Position numbers and translations under genes: made by a program. The notes beneath the pieces are model-generated. The model was not told the origin of the DNA, made no database searches, and worked only from the letters and a program-made list of their open reading frames with translations. 64,000 bases of DNA, from assembly GCF_016924145.1 (NCBI RefSeq), contig NZ_JAFFZO010000024.1:18796-82795 (forward strand). Direction: 5' to 3'. Below, in pieces: positions 32,338 to 42,008 of this stretch (within the stretch, counting starts at the first letter, position 1; each line of letters starts with the position of its first letter). This DNA comes from Amphritea pacifica (GTDB taxonomy: Bacteria > Pseudomonadota > Gammaproteobacteria > Pseudomonadales > Balneatricaceae).

Positions 32338-33441
32338 TTAAACCGGATCAGGCTGAGGCCCTTCATTCTCAAGATGTATGGTTTGTGTCGGAAACGCAAA
32401 GTCTGCCTCATGCTCATGCACGATGCGGATGATCTGCCCCATCACATCCTGCTTAACCTGATGAAAATGCACCCAATTGGTCGTTTTGGTAAAGGTATAG
32501 ACAAAAAACTCCAGCGAATAGGGAGCAAAGCTATTGAGATTAACAATCAGTGTCTGGCTGTCATCGATCTCCGGATGATTAATCAGCATCTCCCTGACAT
32601 CATTAATCACCCCCTCTATTCGCGCTGAATCTTCATAACGCAGACCGATCTTTTCATAGATACGGCGGTTAGTCATGCGTGAAGGGTTTTCCAGCGAGAT
32701 ACTTGCAAAGGTGCCATTAGGCACATACAGCGGTCGTTTATCAAAGGTACGGATACAGGTCAGCCGCCAGCCAATATCCTCCACCGTCCCTTCAATCTCT
32801 TTGTCCGGCGAACGCACCCAGTCACCCACTTTGAAGGGCCGGTCGAGATAGATCATCAGGCCGCCAAAGAAATTTGCCAACAGATCTTTGGCAGCAAAAC
32901 CCACCGCGATACCGCCGATACCGCCGAACGCCAATACGCCAGAAATACTGTAACCGAAGGTCTGTAGCACCACTAAAACCGCAGTAATGATAATCGACAG
33001 CCGCAGTAGTTTACCCAGCGCACTCACAGTGGTCTCGTCCATCGGATTCTTTACTTTTTCATCCGACACCAGCACCCCTTCCGCCTGACTGATAAAGCGG
33101 ATCAGGAACCAGGCGATCATCACAATCACCATCACTCTGCGCAGCGGATCGACCAGCCCCATCAATACGGAATCAGCCCCGGGATCTGCCAGCTCAAATG
33201 CCAGACTCAGCCCCAACACCCAGATTAACAGCGCAATGGGACGACGCGCGGCATAGAGTAAAATGTCATCCCAGATATTACGGGTTTTTTGCAGCTGAGC
33301 TTCTAACCGCCGAAACAGGCGATTGGAGATGAAATTTGCCAACATGGTGAGGAAAACCACGACAAACACCTGAAAAATCCAGGCCTCAGCATAGCCGTCC
33401 AATCCCAGCTGTGTGAAAATTTGCGCAATTTGCTCCTGCAT
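32338..33441 (-). CDS. MscS-family mechanosensitive channel
   Basis: A 367-residue inner-membrane protein of the MscS family. Transmembrane helices appear near 20-42, 65-85, 97-118 and 145-165, before the pore-lining helix in GGIGGIAVGFAAKDLLANFFGG. The beta domain follows (DRPFKVGDWVRSPDKEIEGTVEDIGWRLTCIRTFDKRPLYVPN) and then the C-terminal domain. MscS channels release solutes on hypo-osmotic shock. The N-terminal region is longer than E. coli MscS, so it may be a YnaI- or YbdG-like relative; I do not assign a symbol. It lies 18 bases after nagZ. Confidence 0.92.
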   Translation of the reverse strand: MQEQIAQIFTQLGLDGYAEAWIFQVFVVVFLTMLANFISNRLFRRLEAQLQKTRNIWDDILLYAARRPIALLIWVLGLSLAFELADPGADSVLMGLVDPLRRVMVIVMIAWFLIRFISQAEGVLVSDEKVKNPMDETTVSALGKLLRLSIIITAVLVVLQTFGYSISGVLAFGGIGGIAVGFAAKDLLANFFGGLMIYLDRPFKVGDWVRSPDKEIEGTVEDIGWRLTCIRTFDKRPLYVPNGTFASISLENPSRMTNRRIYEKIGLRYEDSARIEGVINDVREMLINHPEIDDSQTLIVNLNSFAPYSLEFFVYTFTKTTNWVHFHQVKQDVMGQIIRIVHEHEADFAFPTQTIHLENEGPQPDPV

Positions 33442-33459
33442 GACATCGCTCCAATAGAT

Positions 33460-34479
33460 CTAATGAATATTGACTAACTGATTAGCTAAACCTGTGGCAC
33501 GCTGCCAGCGCGCAGTGCTGCGAATATCATCAAAACAATAACTGTGTACTGCTTTCATGCGCTTAATACGCTTTGACCCCGGATGCCCCAGTTGCTCCAG
33601 ATAGTCCAGCACCTGCAGTGCAGCAGGACGATTATTACATACCAGCAGCATGTCGCAACCCGCATCCAGCGCCTGCGCTGCACGGGCCTCAAAACTGCCG
33701 GCAACACTGGCCCCTTCCATGGTCAGATCATCACTGAAGACCACCCCATCAAACTCCATGCCGGCGCGCAGCCGCTGACCAATCCAGTAGGATGAAAAAC
33801 CCGCCGGCCGATCATCCACCTGGCGATAGATCACATGCGCAGGCATCACCGCATCCAGCCCCTGCTGTATTAACCGGGTAAAGGGAATCAGGTCCTGCGT
33901 TTCAATCTCCTCCAGACTGCGCTCATCAACGGGAACGTCGAGATGAGAATCCGCAACCACCCAGCCATGCCCGGGAAAGTGTTTACCGGTGGATGCCATA
34001 CCTGCCTGGCGCATACCGTCAATAAAGCCGCCAGCTAACGCCGTGACGGTTTCAGGACTGCCGGAGAACGCCCGGTCTCCAATCACCTGGCTAACGCCAA
34101 AATCAAGATCCAGTACCGGCGCAAAGCTGATATCGATACCATAGCTGATCAACTCGGCAGCCATCAGCCAGCCCAGTTCTGTCGCCACTGTCACCGCATT
34201 ACCCCGGTCCTGACTGTATAGTGTTCCCAGAACAGACATTGGCGGCAACCGGGTAAAACCATCGCGAAAGCGCTGCACCCGTCCCCCTTCCTGATCGACA
34301 GCGATCAGCAGCTGCGGCGCACAAAGGCGAACTTCCTGAATCAGATCAGATAATTGCTGCGGGGAGTGATAATTCCGGCTAAACAGGATAAGACCGCCCA
34401 CCTGAGGGTTCTTCAAAAGGCGTTTATCATCCTCTGTCAGACTCAGACCGGCGATGTCCAGCATCAATGCTCCAGACAT
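33460..34479 (-). CDS. nagZ: Beta-N-acetylhexosaminidase NagZ
   Basis: A cytoplasmic GH3 enzyme (339 residues) that removes GlcNAc from anhydro-muropeptides in cell-wall recycling; its product can act as the AmpR inducer signal. The family motif KHFPGHG is at 166-172 (with the catalytic His on this flexible loop), and the nucleophile Asp lies in FSDDLTMEGA near 250-251. Length matches single-domain NagZ. It follows the L,D-transpeptidase by 23 bases in the operon headed by the psrA-like gene. Confidence 0.96.
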   Translation of the reverse strand: MSGALMLDIAGLSLTEDDKRLLKNPQVGGLILFSRNYHSPQQLSDLIQEVRLCAPQLLIAVDQEGGRVQRFRDGFTRLPPMSVLGTLYSQDRGNAVTVATELGWLMAAELISYGIDISFAPVLDLDFGVSQVIGDRAFSGSPETVTALAGGFIDGMRQAGMASTGKHFPGHGWVVADSHLDVPVDERSLEEIETQDLIPFTRLIQQGLDAVMPAHVIYRQVDDRPAGFSSYWIGQRLRAGMEFDGVVFSDDLTMEGASVAGSFEARAAQALDAGCDMLLVCNNRPAALQVLDYLEQLGHPGSKRIKRMKAVHSYCFDDIRSTARWQRATGLANQLVNIH

Positions 34480-34502
34480 TGCTTTTTTCTCTTCTGTTAG
34501 AA

Positions 34503-34976
34503 CTACTCTATGAAAACCAGGGTACCGACACTGACACGCTCAAACAGCTCCGCTATATCGTTATTACGCATACGGATACACCCATGCGACAGAGGCTGTC
34601 CCATGGGTTCACTGTCAGGAGTACCGTGAATGTATATATAGCGCTGCATTGTATCAACGCCGGACAACCGATTGCGACCTATTTCACAGCCAGACAACCA
34701 GAGAATGCGGGTCAGAATCCAGTCCCGCTGGGGATAGCGACGCGCCAAATCCGCCGAGTACGTTTCACCCGTATCACGACGACCGACAAAAACGGTATTA
34801 AGAGGCTTTCCTGCGCCAATTTTGGCGCGTATCAGGTGTTTACCACGGGGTGTGCAGCCACTGTTTTTTTGCTCACCGGGGCCGTTCAGAGCGGTTGAGA
34901 CCGGATAGTCCGCCACACACTCAGCGTCCTGCCACACTTCCAGACGCTGATGAATTATTGAAACCCGGATATACAT
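34503..34976 (-). CDS. L,D-transpeptidase (YkuD domain), no signal peptide
   Basis: A 157-residue YkuD-domain protein with the catalytic motif HGTPDSEPMG at 117-126 and SHGCIRM around Cys142-type position (H-G-C-I-R-M, nucleophilic Cys in the SHGC). L,D-transpeptidases make 3-3 crosslinks or anchor proteins to peptidoglycan. The ATG at 34976 gives MYIRVSIIHQRLEVW, directly the start of the YkuD fold, and no signal peptide. A longer reading from 35024 overlaps the psrA-like gene and adds no signal either. How it would reach the periplasm is unclear. It is 16 bases after psrA and precedes nagZ. Confidence 0.87.
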   Translation of the reverse strand: MYIRVSIIHQRLEVWQDAECVADYPVSTALNGPGEQKNSGCTPRGKHLIRAKIGAGKPLNTVFVGRRDTGETYSADLARRYPQRDWILTRILWLSGCEIGRNRLSGVDTMQRYIYIHGTPDSEPMGQPLSHGCIRMRNNDIAELFERVSVGTLVFIE

Positions 34977-34992
34977 AAACCCGCTTATACCC

Positions 34993-35652
34993 CTAGATGC
35001 GGGTGAACGGGGTATGCTCCGCACGCGCTTGCAGGCCAGCCACCAGCACGGGGATCATGCGATGCAGAGTACGTTCGACCTCAGCACTGCGCTCGAATTC
35101 GCGCATCTCTATCGCCACCAGGGTCTGGAAATTGGACAGGGTAAAAATGATCGACCCCATCAGAAAGTGTAAGCGCCAGAAAAACTCTTCATCCTCCATG
35201 ACCGCTGCATCTTTACGCAACAGCTCAATAAAAACAGAAAAGGAATCCCGGTGACGGGCCAGCATAGCATCACGCAGCTCTTGCTGATTTTTCATATAGA
35301 TCAGTTCCAGCAGGCGCATAAAGACCGGCAACGCAAACTGCCTGGACTTCCCCAGCTGCAGCAGTGTGCGCATCAGCATCTCTAAAAGCTCTTGCGCTGT
35401 GATGGTACCATCTTTCATATCCGCCTGACGCTCACTGAGTGAATCCTGCAGATTTGATACCAGCGGGGTCAGATATTTTTCAGCGACCGCTGTAATCAGA
35501 CCTTTTTTAGAACCGAAATGGTAATTTACCGCTGCCAGATTAACTTTTGCAGCGCTGGTAATCTCCCGCATTGTCGTTTCAGCAAAACCCTGTTCAGCAA
35601 ACAGCGCTTCGGCAGATAACAATATTTTCCGTGCGGTTGCAGACTGTCGCAT
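34993..35652 (-). CDS. psrA: PsrA-like TetR-family regulator
   Basis: A 219-residue TetR-family repressor. The N-terminal helix-turn-helix (residues about 10-55) has the signature AEQGFAETTMREITSAAKVNLAAVNYHFGSKKGLI, very close to Pseudomonas PsrA, which senses long-chain fatty acids and controls beta-oxidation and rpoS. The ligand-binding domain makes up the rest. The start at ATG 35652 has GGGAG seven bases upstream; a longer frame to 35712 lacks homology. The position next to nagZ is also that of PsrA. I did not find a clear PsrA operator in front of it. Confidence 0.85.
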   Translation of the reverse strand: MRQSATARKILLSAEALFAEQGFAETTMREITSAAKVNLAAVNYHFGSKKGLITAVAEKYLTPLVSNLQDSLSERQADMKDGTITAQELLEMLMRTLLQLGKSRQFALPVFMRLLELIYMKNQQELRDAMLARHRDSFSVFIELLRKDAAVMEDEEFFWRLHFLMGSIIFTLSNFQTLVAIEMREFERSAEVERTLHRMIPVLVAGLQARAEHTPFTRI

Positions 35653-35784
35653 TGATGCTCCCTTAGCCGGGTCGCGAATGCCATCAGAACATCCTGATAA
35701 AATCCGCTTCATATGTTTGAAACTTTTACAATATGATTATAAGCGACAATCAGATAAATGCTGACATTTCCCTTACCATTTTGG

Positions 35785-36861
35785 TTACTTAGCCAAAAAA
35801 TGGGAGTTTAGAATACGTCCTGCCCATTTCGTAAACAGGGTGTCAGTTGTTTTAATCGACATCTCAGAAAGACGATCTTGAAGGGTCTTCTTATACTCAT
35901 ACCGGACCGTATAGACATCGGCTTCTTCACACGCCTGAGTCAGATATTCATCGCTGGTAGAGATCTCATCAATCAGATTGACCTCCAGCGCTCGCCGACC
36001 GAACCAAACCTCACCGGTTGCTACTTTTTCAAGATCAACCTGAGGCCGGAACTCGCCAACAAACTCTTTGAAAAGACTATGGGTATCTTCCAGATCTTCA
36101 ATGAATTTCTGCCGGCCCTTTTCAGTATTCTCTCCCATCACCGTCAGGGTGCGCTTATACTCACCCGCCGTCAGCACTTCATAGTCAATATCATGCTTTT
36201 TTAATAAACGGTGAAAATTGGGCAACTGAGCCACCACACCGATCGATCCGAGTATCGAGAACGGCGCTGCTACAATCTTGTCCGCCAGGCAAGCCATCAT
36301 ATAGCCGCCACTGGCCGCGACTTTATCGACACACACTGTCAGCGGGACTCCCCGCCGCTTAATCCGCTCCAGCTGAGAGGAAGCCAGACCATAGCTATGC
36401 ACCATCCCACCGGGACTTTCCAGACGGATAACCACTTCATCCTTCTCGGTCGCCATGGTCAGCACGGCGGTGATCTCTTCACGCATCGGCTCAAGCTCTG
36501 AGGCTTTAATATCACCATCGAAATCCAGTACAAAAACCCGTTTACGTTCCGGCTCAGCATCAGGCTGGGATTTAGTTTTCTTCAGAGCTTTTTTGCGTGC
36601 CTTAGCTTCCTGCTTTTCCTGCTTCTCTTCCGCTTTCAGTTGCTGCTTATAAACTTCAGAATCCAGCACTACCTCTTTCAGCGCATGCTCCATATCCTCC
36701 AGCGTTTCATTCATGCTGTGAATACTGAGATATCCCTCTTTACTGTCTCGCTTATTCCGTGATGCCACTGCGCCTATGGCGACAATAACCAGAATAATGG
36801 CGCCGACCACTGTCAGCGCTTTTGCCAGGAACAATCCGTAACTTGCCAGAAAATCGACCAC
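35785..36861 (-). CDS. sohB: S49-family inner-membrane protease SohB
   Basis: A 358-residue membrane protease of the SppA/SohB family. An N-terminal helix (about 10-33) is followed by a Lys/Glu-rich coiled segment (68-100) and the protease domain. The nucleophile Ser184 lies in AASGGYMMA, and the general base is probably Lys236 in GEYKRTLT. One protease domain, as in E. coli SohB, not the tandem form of SppA. It is divergent from the SCP2 gene and downstream of no obvious partner. Confidence 0.93.
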   Translation of the reverse strand: MVDFLASYGLFLAKALTVVGAIILVIVAIGAVASRNKRDSKEGYLSIHSMNETLEDMEHALKEVVLDSEVYKQQLKAEEKQEKQEAKARKKALKKTKSQPDAEPERKRVFVLDFDGDIKASELEPMREEITAVLTMATEKDEVVIRLESPGGMVHSYGLASSQLERIKRRGVPLTVCVDKVAASGGYMMACLADKIVAAPFSILGSIGVVAQLPNFHRLLKKHDIDYEVLTAGEYKRTLTVMGENTEKGRQKFIEDLEDTHSLFKEFVGEFRPQVDLEKVATGEVWFGRRALEVNLIDEISTSDEYLTQACEEADVYTVRYEYKKTLQDRLSEMSIKTTDTLFTKWAGRILNSHFLAK

Positions 36862-36984
36862 CTAACACTCCAGATCTTTAAGCCCTTGGGGGCAATTCAA
36901 TATATTGATTTATGGTCGGGTAATGTACCATACAACCCACCGAGGCAATATCACTGAATACAAAATTGGAGAGCTGAATCAAAT

Positions 36985-37320
36985 ATGTCTGAAGCAATCA
37001 CTGTCACCCGGGTTATAGAAAAGCTTTCCAGTCGCTTTATTCCGGAAAACACCTCCGCAGTGTCGGCCACATTCCAATTTATACTGAGTGATGCGGACGA
37101 CTTCTATTTCACGATCGCTGACCAGCAACTGACGGTTGCCCTTGGCGAACATCAGGACCCGGATATCACCCTGATCACCAATAGCGACACTTTTATCCGT
37201 GTGGTCACAGGTGAGAAGGATGGCATGAGCGCCTACCTCACCGGCAAACTCAGAGCCGAAGGCAATGTAATGCTGGCAACACAGCTGGGTAAGTACTTCA
37301 GTAAAGACAAACGCGGCTAA
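36985..37320 (+). CDS. SCP2 sterol-binding domain protein
   Basis: A 111-residue SCP2-fold protein: alternating beta strands around DFYFTIADQQLTVALGEHQDPDITL and the helix MLATQLGKYF at the end. Such stand-alone bacterial SCP2 proteins bind lipids or acyl groups; UbiJ uses the same fold in ubiquinone assembly. The substrate here is unknown. It converges on nudC and their stop codons overlap by four bases. Confidence 0.82.
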   Translation: MSEAITVTRVIEKLSSRFIPENTSAVSATFQFILSDADDFYFTIADQQLTVALGEHQDPDITLITNSDTFIRVVTGEKDGMSAYLTGKLRAEGNVMLATQLGKYFSKDKRG

Positions 37321-38090
37321 TCCGCGACTTTGCAGCGCTTTATGAACTCATCAATCAGTTGACGGGATATGGTAAACGGTGGAGGAATAGGTGCCTCATC
37401 CAGCTCACTGTAGTGAAACCAGCGCGCATCGACTATTTCACCTGGCTCTGGCACGATCTCCCCGGATACATAATCGGCAAAAAAGCCCAGCATCAGCGAA
37501 TGAGGAAAAGGCCAGGACTGACTGCAGTGATAGCGAATATTGGTAACCTCAACACCCACCTCCTCTCTGACCTCACGCGCCAGGGCATCTTCAGCACTTT
37601 CCCCCGCTTCAATAAACCCCGCCAGCGTGCTGTATCTGGGTTCAGTGAATCGAACGCCCTGCGCCAGTATGCAATACTCACCGCGGGTCACCAGCGTGAT
37701 AATGCAGGGAGAGAGCCTGGGGTACTGAGTCAGACCACAACCATCACACTGCTTGGCCAGATCCTGATGGTGATGCCGTAAAGCATCTCCACAACGGGGG
37801 CAGAAGTTGTGATCGCGACTCCAGGTTGCCACCTGAGCGGCTCTCGAAAGCAGAGGAAACATCGACTCCTCGGAGCGGGACAGCAGTTGCCGCAGCTGCA
37901 AACCCGGGGTTTCATGGGGCAACACGTCCTCAGGCATAATCATCAGTCTTACCTGCTGTTGCGGCAACAAAGTCAGATCATATTCCTCCAGTGCGAGGCG
38001 ATGGTCGCAGCAGGGCTGAGTAAAAATCCAACGCCCCTGCAGATCTGACCAAACCCGGTGGCCCGATGAATAAATATATTCAATTTCCAT
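37317..38090 (-). CDS. nudC: NAD-capped RNA hydrolase / NADH pyrophosphatase NudC
   Basis: A Nudix enzyme that cleaves NAD(H) and removes NAD caps from RNA. The zinc ribbon has CPRC and CDGC pairs near residues 99-120, and the Nudix box reads GFIEAGESAEDALAREVREEVGVE. I chose the ATG at 38090 because it gives 257 residues, the same as E. coli NudC from memory; a reading from 38123 adds eleven unlike residues. Convergent with and slightly overlapping the SCP2 gene. Confidence 0.94.
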   Translation of the reverse strand: MEIEYIYSSGHRVWSDLQGRWIFTQPCCDHRLALEEYDLTLLPQQQVRLMIMPEDVLPHETPGLQLRQLLSRSEESMFPLLSRAAQVATWSRDHNFCPRCGDALRHHHQDLAKQCDGCGLTQYPRLSPCIITLVTRGEYCILAQGVRFTEPRYSTLAGFIEAGESAEDALAREVREEVGVEVTNIRYHCSQSWPFPHSLMLGFFADYVSGEIVPEPGEIVDARWFHYSELDEAPIPPPFTISRQLIDEFIKRCKVAD

Positions 38091-38336
38091 AATATTTGTT
38101 GAACCTAAGCAAAAACAGACCAATAAACAGTGATTTCAGGCATATATGTCACCTGAAAACTAGGGTACTCTTAACAGGTTAAGCAGACTTTTGATTTAAC
38201 AAAACTCCTGCTAACCTACGTCAAAATTATAATAACATTCACTACTTAACTTACATTGGAAAGACTGTAATCACTACATTTAGCATGATGCACAGAAACT
38301 TTCCACAGGCCCGAATTGGCACAGGACCCCGTATCG

Positions 38337-39836
38337 ATGACCACAACCCAGGCGCTTATAAAGAACTTCCTTGGCAACTCACCTATCTGGTATAAACAGG
38401 CCATTGTACTTTTTCTGATTCTCAACCCGATTCTTCTGTTCACCGCTGGACCTGTAGTAACAGGCTGGATGCTGATCTTTGAATTTATCTTCACTCTGGC
38501 ACTGGCACTAAAATGTTATCCGCTTCAACCGGGCGGCTTACTCGCTCTGGAAGCGATTATTATCGGCCTGGCAAGCACTGAGACGGTTTACCATGAAGTG
38601 GAAGCCAACCTGGAAGTAATTCTGCTACTGATGTTCATGGTAGCAGGCATCTACTTTATGAAGAACATGCTGCTGTGGGTATTTACCAAACTACTGCTGA
38701 AAATCCGCTCCAAAGTTGCACTGTCACTGATGTTCTCACTGTTTGCGGCACTGCTATCAGCCTTTCTCGATGCCCTGACAGTAACGGCAGTACTGATCAG
38801 TGTCGGTGTCGGCTTCTATGCGGTGTATCACAAAGTCGCCTCCGGCAAACAGTTCCACCATGAAGCACACGATCATGGCGATGATGAAACGGTTCATGTC
38901 GACCACCATGAAGCGCTGGCGCAGTTCCGGGCATTTCTGCGCAGTCTGCTGATGCATGGTTCCGTGGGCACCGCTCTGGGCGGCGTCTGTACCCTGGTGG
39001 GAGAACCACAAAACCTGCTGATCGCACAAAAGGCTGGCTGGGATTTTGTCGAGTTCTTTGTTCTGATGGCCCCGGTAACAATGCCGGTTCTGTTTGCGGG
39101 TCTGGCAACCTGCATCCTGCTGGAAAAACTCAAATGGTTTGGTTACGGCGCCGATATCCCCCAATCGGTACGCACTATTCTCGAAGATTTTGCTGCCGAA
39201 CAGGATAAGAAGCTAACCAAGTCGGACAAGCTGGCCCTGTTTGTTCAGATTCTGGTGGCGGTCTTTCTGGTTCTGGCCCTGGCATTCCATCTCGCGGCCG
39301 TTGGTCTGATCGGTCTCACAGTGATTATTCTGCTGACCGCGTTCAATGGCATAGTCGAGGAACATCAGATCGGTAAAGCATTTGAGGAGGCACTGCCATT
39401 TACGGCCTTGCTGGTGGTGTTTTTCTCCATTGTTTCGGTGATTCACGAACAACACCTGTTCCAGCCCATTATCGCCTCGGTACTGGCCATGGACACTCAG
39501 GTTCAGCCGGGCATCTTTTTTATTGCCAATGGCCTGCTATCAGCAATCTCCGATAACGTCTTTGTTGCAACGGTGTATATCAATGAAGTTCTGGCAGCAC
39601 TCAAAGAGGGCTCAATCACCCGGGAGCATTTTGACCTGCTGGCGATCGCCATCAACACTGGCACCAATATCCCGAGTGTGGCAACCCCCAACGGCCAGGC
39701 GGCATTCCTGTTTCTGTTGACATCTGCCCTGGCACCGCTGATTCGTCTCTCATACGGCACTATGGTGTGGATGGCACTGCCCTACACCGTGGTCATGAGT
39801 GTCACTGGCTATCTGGCGGTAACACACTTCCTGTAA
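38337..39836 (+). CDS. nhaB: Na+/H+ antiporter NhaB
   Basis: A polytopic antiporter (499 residues, about 12 helices) that exports Na+ for H+. The N-terminus from ATG 38337 is close to E. coli NhaB (a few residues, then a [12 protein letters not shown] segment). Conserved regions include [14 protein letters not shown] near 145 and [15 protein letters not shown] near 405, where membrane Asp residues lie. A His-rich cytosolic loop (about 180-195) is visible. A TTG reading at 38316 is possible but not needed. With the Nqr complex it forms a sodium cycle. Confidence 0.95.
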   Translation: MTTTQALIKNFLGNSPIWYKQAIVLFLILNPILLFTAGPVVTGWMLIFEFIFTLALALKCYPLQPGGLLALEAIIIGLASTETVYHEVEANLEVILLLMFMVAGIYFMKNMLLWVFTKLLLKIRSKVALSLMFSLFAALLSAFLDALTVTAVLISVGVGFYAVYHKVASGKQFHHEAHDHGDDETVHVDHHEALAQFRAFLRSLLMHGSVGTALGGVCTLVGEPQNLLIAQKAGWDFVEFFVLMAPVTMPVLFAGLATCILLEKLKWFGYGADIPQSVRTILEDFAAEQDKKLTKSDKLALFVQILVAVFLVLALAFHLAAVGLIGLTVIILLTAFNGIVEEHQIGKAFEEALPFTALLVVFFSIVSVIHEQHLFQPIIASVLAMDTQVQPGIFFIANGLLSAISDNVFVATVYINEVLAALKEGSITREHFDLLAIAINTGTNIPSVATPNGQAAFLFLLTSALAPLIRLSYGTMVWMALPYTVVMSVTGYLAVTHFL

Positions 39837-39879
39837 ACAGAGAATCGCTTCATAGCTGCAAGCAAGACCTCTGAAAATC

Positions 39880-39910
39880 AAAAAAGCAGGCTTCACAGCC
39901 TGCTTTTTTT
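39880..39910. terminator. nhaB / dnaQ bidirectional terminator
   Basis: AAAAAGCAGGCT pairs with AGCCTGCTTTTT around TCAC. Long perfect stem with T-runs on both strands between the convergent nhaB and dnaQ genes. Confidence 0.95.
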
Positions 39911-39930
39911 CATTTCATTAAAGATTTGCT

Positions 39931-40650
39931 TCAGCCCGTTTCACCTGACTGCTCACCAAGCTGACTCCAGACACTGCCTCCCTTGCTATCCAGGCGTTCG
40001 ATATAACTGCGGTGAGCATCCAGTTCATCCCCCTCAGCCCGCACCACCTTCAGGGTCATAGCTGAAGTATCAAGACGCCGGACCTGATCAACACCGTCGT
40101 CGCCATCTTCCTCGCCTGCCAGCATCAGATTCTTCTGGCCGCCCGTCAGCATCAGATAAACATCGGCCAGAATCTCAGAATCAAGTAACGCGCCGTGCAG
40201 CTCACGATGGCTGTTATCAATACCGTAACGGCGGCACAGCGCATCAAGGTTATTTTTCTGCCCCGGATGTTTCTTGCGTGCAATCGCCAGCGTATCGGTC
40301 ACCTGACAAAAATCATGGACCCGCTCCTGATGGTTATTCAGGCTTAACTCATGGTCGATAAAACCCACGTCAAACGCAGCGTTATGAATAACCAGATCGG
40401 CACCGCGGATAAAGTGCAAAAACTCATCCTGAATCTCTTCAAAGCGGGGTTTATCATCGAGAAACTCATTGGTGATTCCGTGTACCTGAATCGCTTCATC
40501 ATCGATCACACGATCCGGCTTGAGATAACGATGATAGGTGCGACCTGTCAGTCGGCGGTTCATCATTTCAACACAACCGATCTCAATTATCCGATGCCCC
40601 TCTTTCGGGTCGATGCCCGTGGTTTCCGTATCCAGTACTATCTGTCTCAT
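39931..40650 (-). CDS. dnaQ: DNA polymerase III epsilon subunit DnaQ
   Basis: Proofreading 3'-5' exonuclease (239 residues) of the replicative polymerase. Exo I has the metal ligands in LDTETTG (Asp7, Glu9), Exo II is in IHNAAFDVGFI, and Exo III-epsilon is near HGALLDSEILADVYL. After about residue 180 comes the flexible tail that binds alpha. It follows rnhA on the same strand; in E. coli the two genes are divergent instead. Confidence 0.95.
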   Translation of the reverse strand: MRQIVLDTETTGIDPKEGHRIIEIGCVEMMNRRLTGRTYHRYLKPDRVIDDEAIQVHGITNEFLDDKPRFEEIQDEFLHFIRGADLVIHNAAFDVGFIDHELSLNNHQERVHDFCQVTDTLAIARKKHPGQKNNLDALCRRYGIDNSHRELHGALLDSEILADVYLMLTGGQKNLMLAGEEDGDDGVDQVRRLDTSAMTLKVVRAEGDELDAHRSYIERLDSKGGSVWSQLGEQSGETG

Positions 40651-40665
40651 AACTTATCTGTTCAC

Positions 40666-41112
40666 TTACGCCTGTTGCAGGGCCTGCTCGACCCCTTTGT
40701 TAGCCAACTGATCGGCCAGCTCATTACCCGGATGACCACTATGACCTTTCACCCACTTCCACTGAATCTGGTGCCGTGCAGTCTGCTCTTCAAGCCGCTG
40801 CCACAGATCGGCATTTTTCACCGGCTTCCTGGCTGAAGTTTTCCAGCCATTGCGCTTCCAGCCCGCCAGCCATTCAGTAATGCCTTTACGTACATATTGA
40901 GAATCGGTCGTCAGAACAATTTCACAGGACTCCTTCAGAACACTCAGCGCTTCAATCGCGGCCATCAGTTCCATCCGGTTATTGGTGGTATTCATCTCCC
41001 CACCAAACAGTTTTTTTCGATGTTCACCATATTCCAGGACGGCTCCCCAGCCCCCTGGTCCCGGATTTCCTTTACAGGCACCATCAGTATAAATATTAAT
41101 TTTTTTCTTCAC
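40666..41112 (-). CDS. rnhA: Ribonuclease HI
   Basis: A 148-residue RNase HI that degrades the RNA of RNA-DNA hybrids. The acidic catalytic residues are in [12 protein letters not shown] (Asp10), [12 protein letters not shown] and [12 protein letters not shown], and the basic handle includes [13 protein letters not shown]. Normal length. Overlaps the upstream methyltransferase by 17 bases and is 15 bases from dnaQ. Confidence 0.97.
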   Translation of the reverse strand: MKKKINIYTDGACKGNPGPGGWGAVLEYGEHRKKLFGGEMNTTNNRMELMAAIEALSVLKESCEIVLTTDSQYVRKGITEWLAGWKRNGWKTSARKPVKNADLWQRLEEQTARHQIQWKWVKGHSGHPGNELADQLANKGVEQALQQA

Positions 41113-41881
41113 TCACTCTTCCTCGGGCACCACGGGTTGTTGGTTCAACCAGCGGCAGATTAATCAGCTTACGCTTCTTCCAGACCGGTTCAATCGGGGT
41201 CATCCCGCCGACATCCTTGCGGGCAACATGCAGCACAAAAGCGCCACAATGGGATGAACAACGTCGGGTTATCGCATCGATCAGCCGCCCACGCTGACGC
41301 CAGGACTCTTTCTCGAAGGGCAGACGATAGTAATCGGACAGCTCCCTGACCACCGTTAATTCGAGCAACGCTAACCAGTCATGCATACGTTGCGAGCCGA
41401 TAAAGTGCCCCTGCCAGGGTACCGTTTCTTTATTCAGCTTCAGGGCACGATAAACGCCCCACCAACTGACCGGATTAAAACCGATATTCAGCAGATAGCC
41501 CCCCGGACGCAGAACCCGGGCAGATTCACGCAACACCTGATGAGGGCTTTGAGCAAAATCGAGTCCATGGTGCAACAGCACCACATCAATACTGTTATGC
41601 TCGAACGGTAACTCTTCATTGCGGGCGATCACCGCACTGTCTGGCAATCCCAGCTCGGCAACCGGGTTTACCGGTATCTGATGGCGCACCGGACTCTCCC
41701 GGGCCAGATCAAGCCGGTTATCAAAACTGATCTGCAACAGATGATAGCCAAACATGGTCGGTAACAGCCGATCCAGCAACTCTCGTTCTGAAGCCAGCAA
41801 CTGCTGCCCCAGCTCTGTATCAAACCAACTCCGTAACGCCGGTAACCACTCTGCAAGCGGTGGCTGTTGTTTAAACCCCAT
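41096..41881 (-). CDS. SAM-dependent methyltransferase (YafS-like)
   Basis: A 261-residue class I methyltransferase-like protein. Motif-like segments include a run around [38 protein letters not shown], typical of methyltransferase motifs IV-V. The glycine-rich SAM motif is weak, so the substrate and even activity are unknown. In E. coli yafS occupies the same position between gloB and rnhA. It overlaps rnhA, so the two are likely co-transcribed. Confidence 0.85.
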   Translation of the reverse strand: MGFKQQPPLAEWLPALRSWFDTELGQQLLASERELLDRLLPTMFGYHLLQISFDNRLDLARESPVRHQIPVNPVAELGLPDSAVIARNEELPFEHNSIDVVLLHHGLDFAQSPHQVLRESARVLRPGGYLLNIGFNPVSWWGVYRALKLNKETVPWQGHFIGSQRMHDWLALLELTVVRELSDYYRLPFEKESWRQRGRLIDAITRRCSSHCGAFVLHVARKDVGGMTPIEPVWKKRKLINLPLVEPTTRGARGRVSEEKN

Positions 41882-42008
41882 ACATTATTAGCCCTTAACG
41901 CTCCGGTTTGAATAGGTTAACCTTGTAGTCAACGGGTGCACTCAAGCTCCTTACTCTGCTCAATATGTACTACTATATCTGACAAATCCGATACAGCCGA
42001 GGCCTAAA

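Noticed and set aside
34993-35652. PsrA operator (GAAAC/GTTTC type) before the psrA-like gene
   Set aside because: GTTTGAAAC occurs upstream but in the wrong half-site orientation; not convincing.
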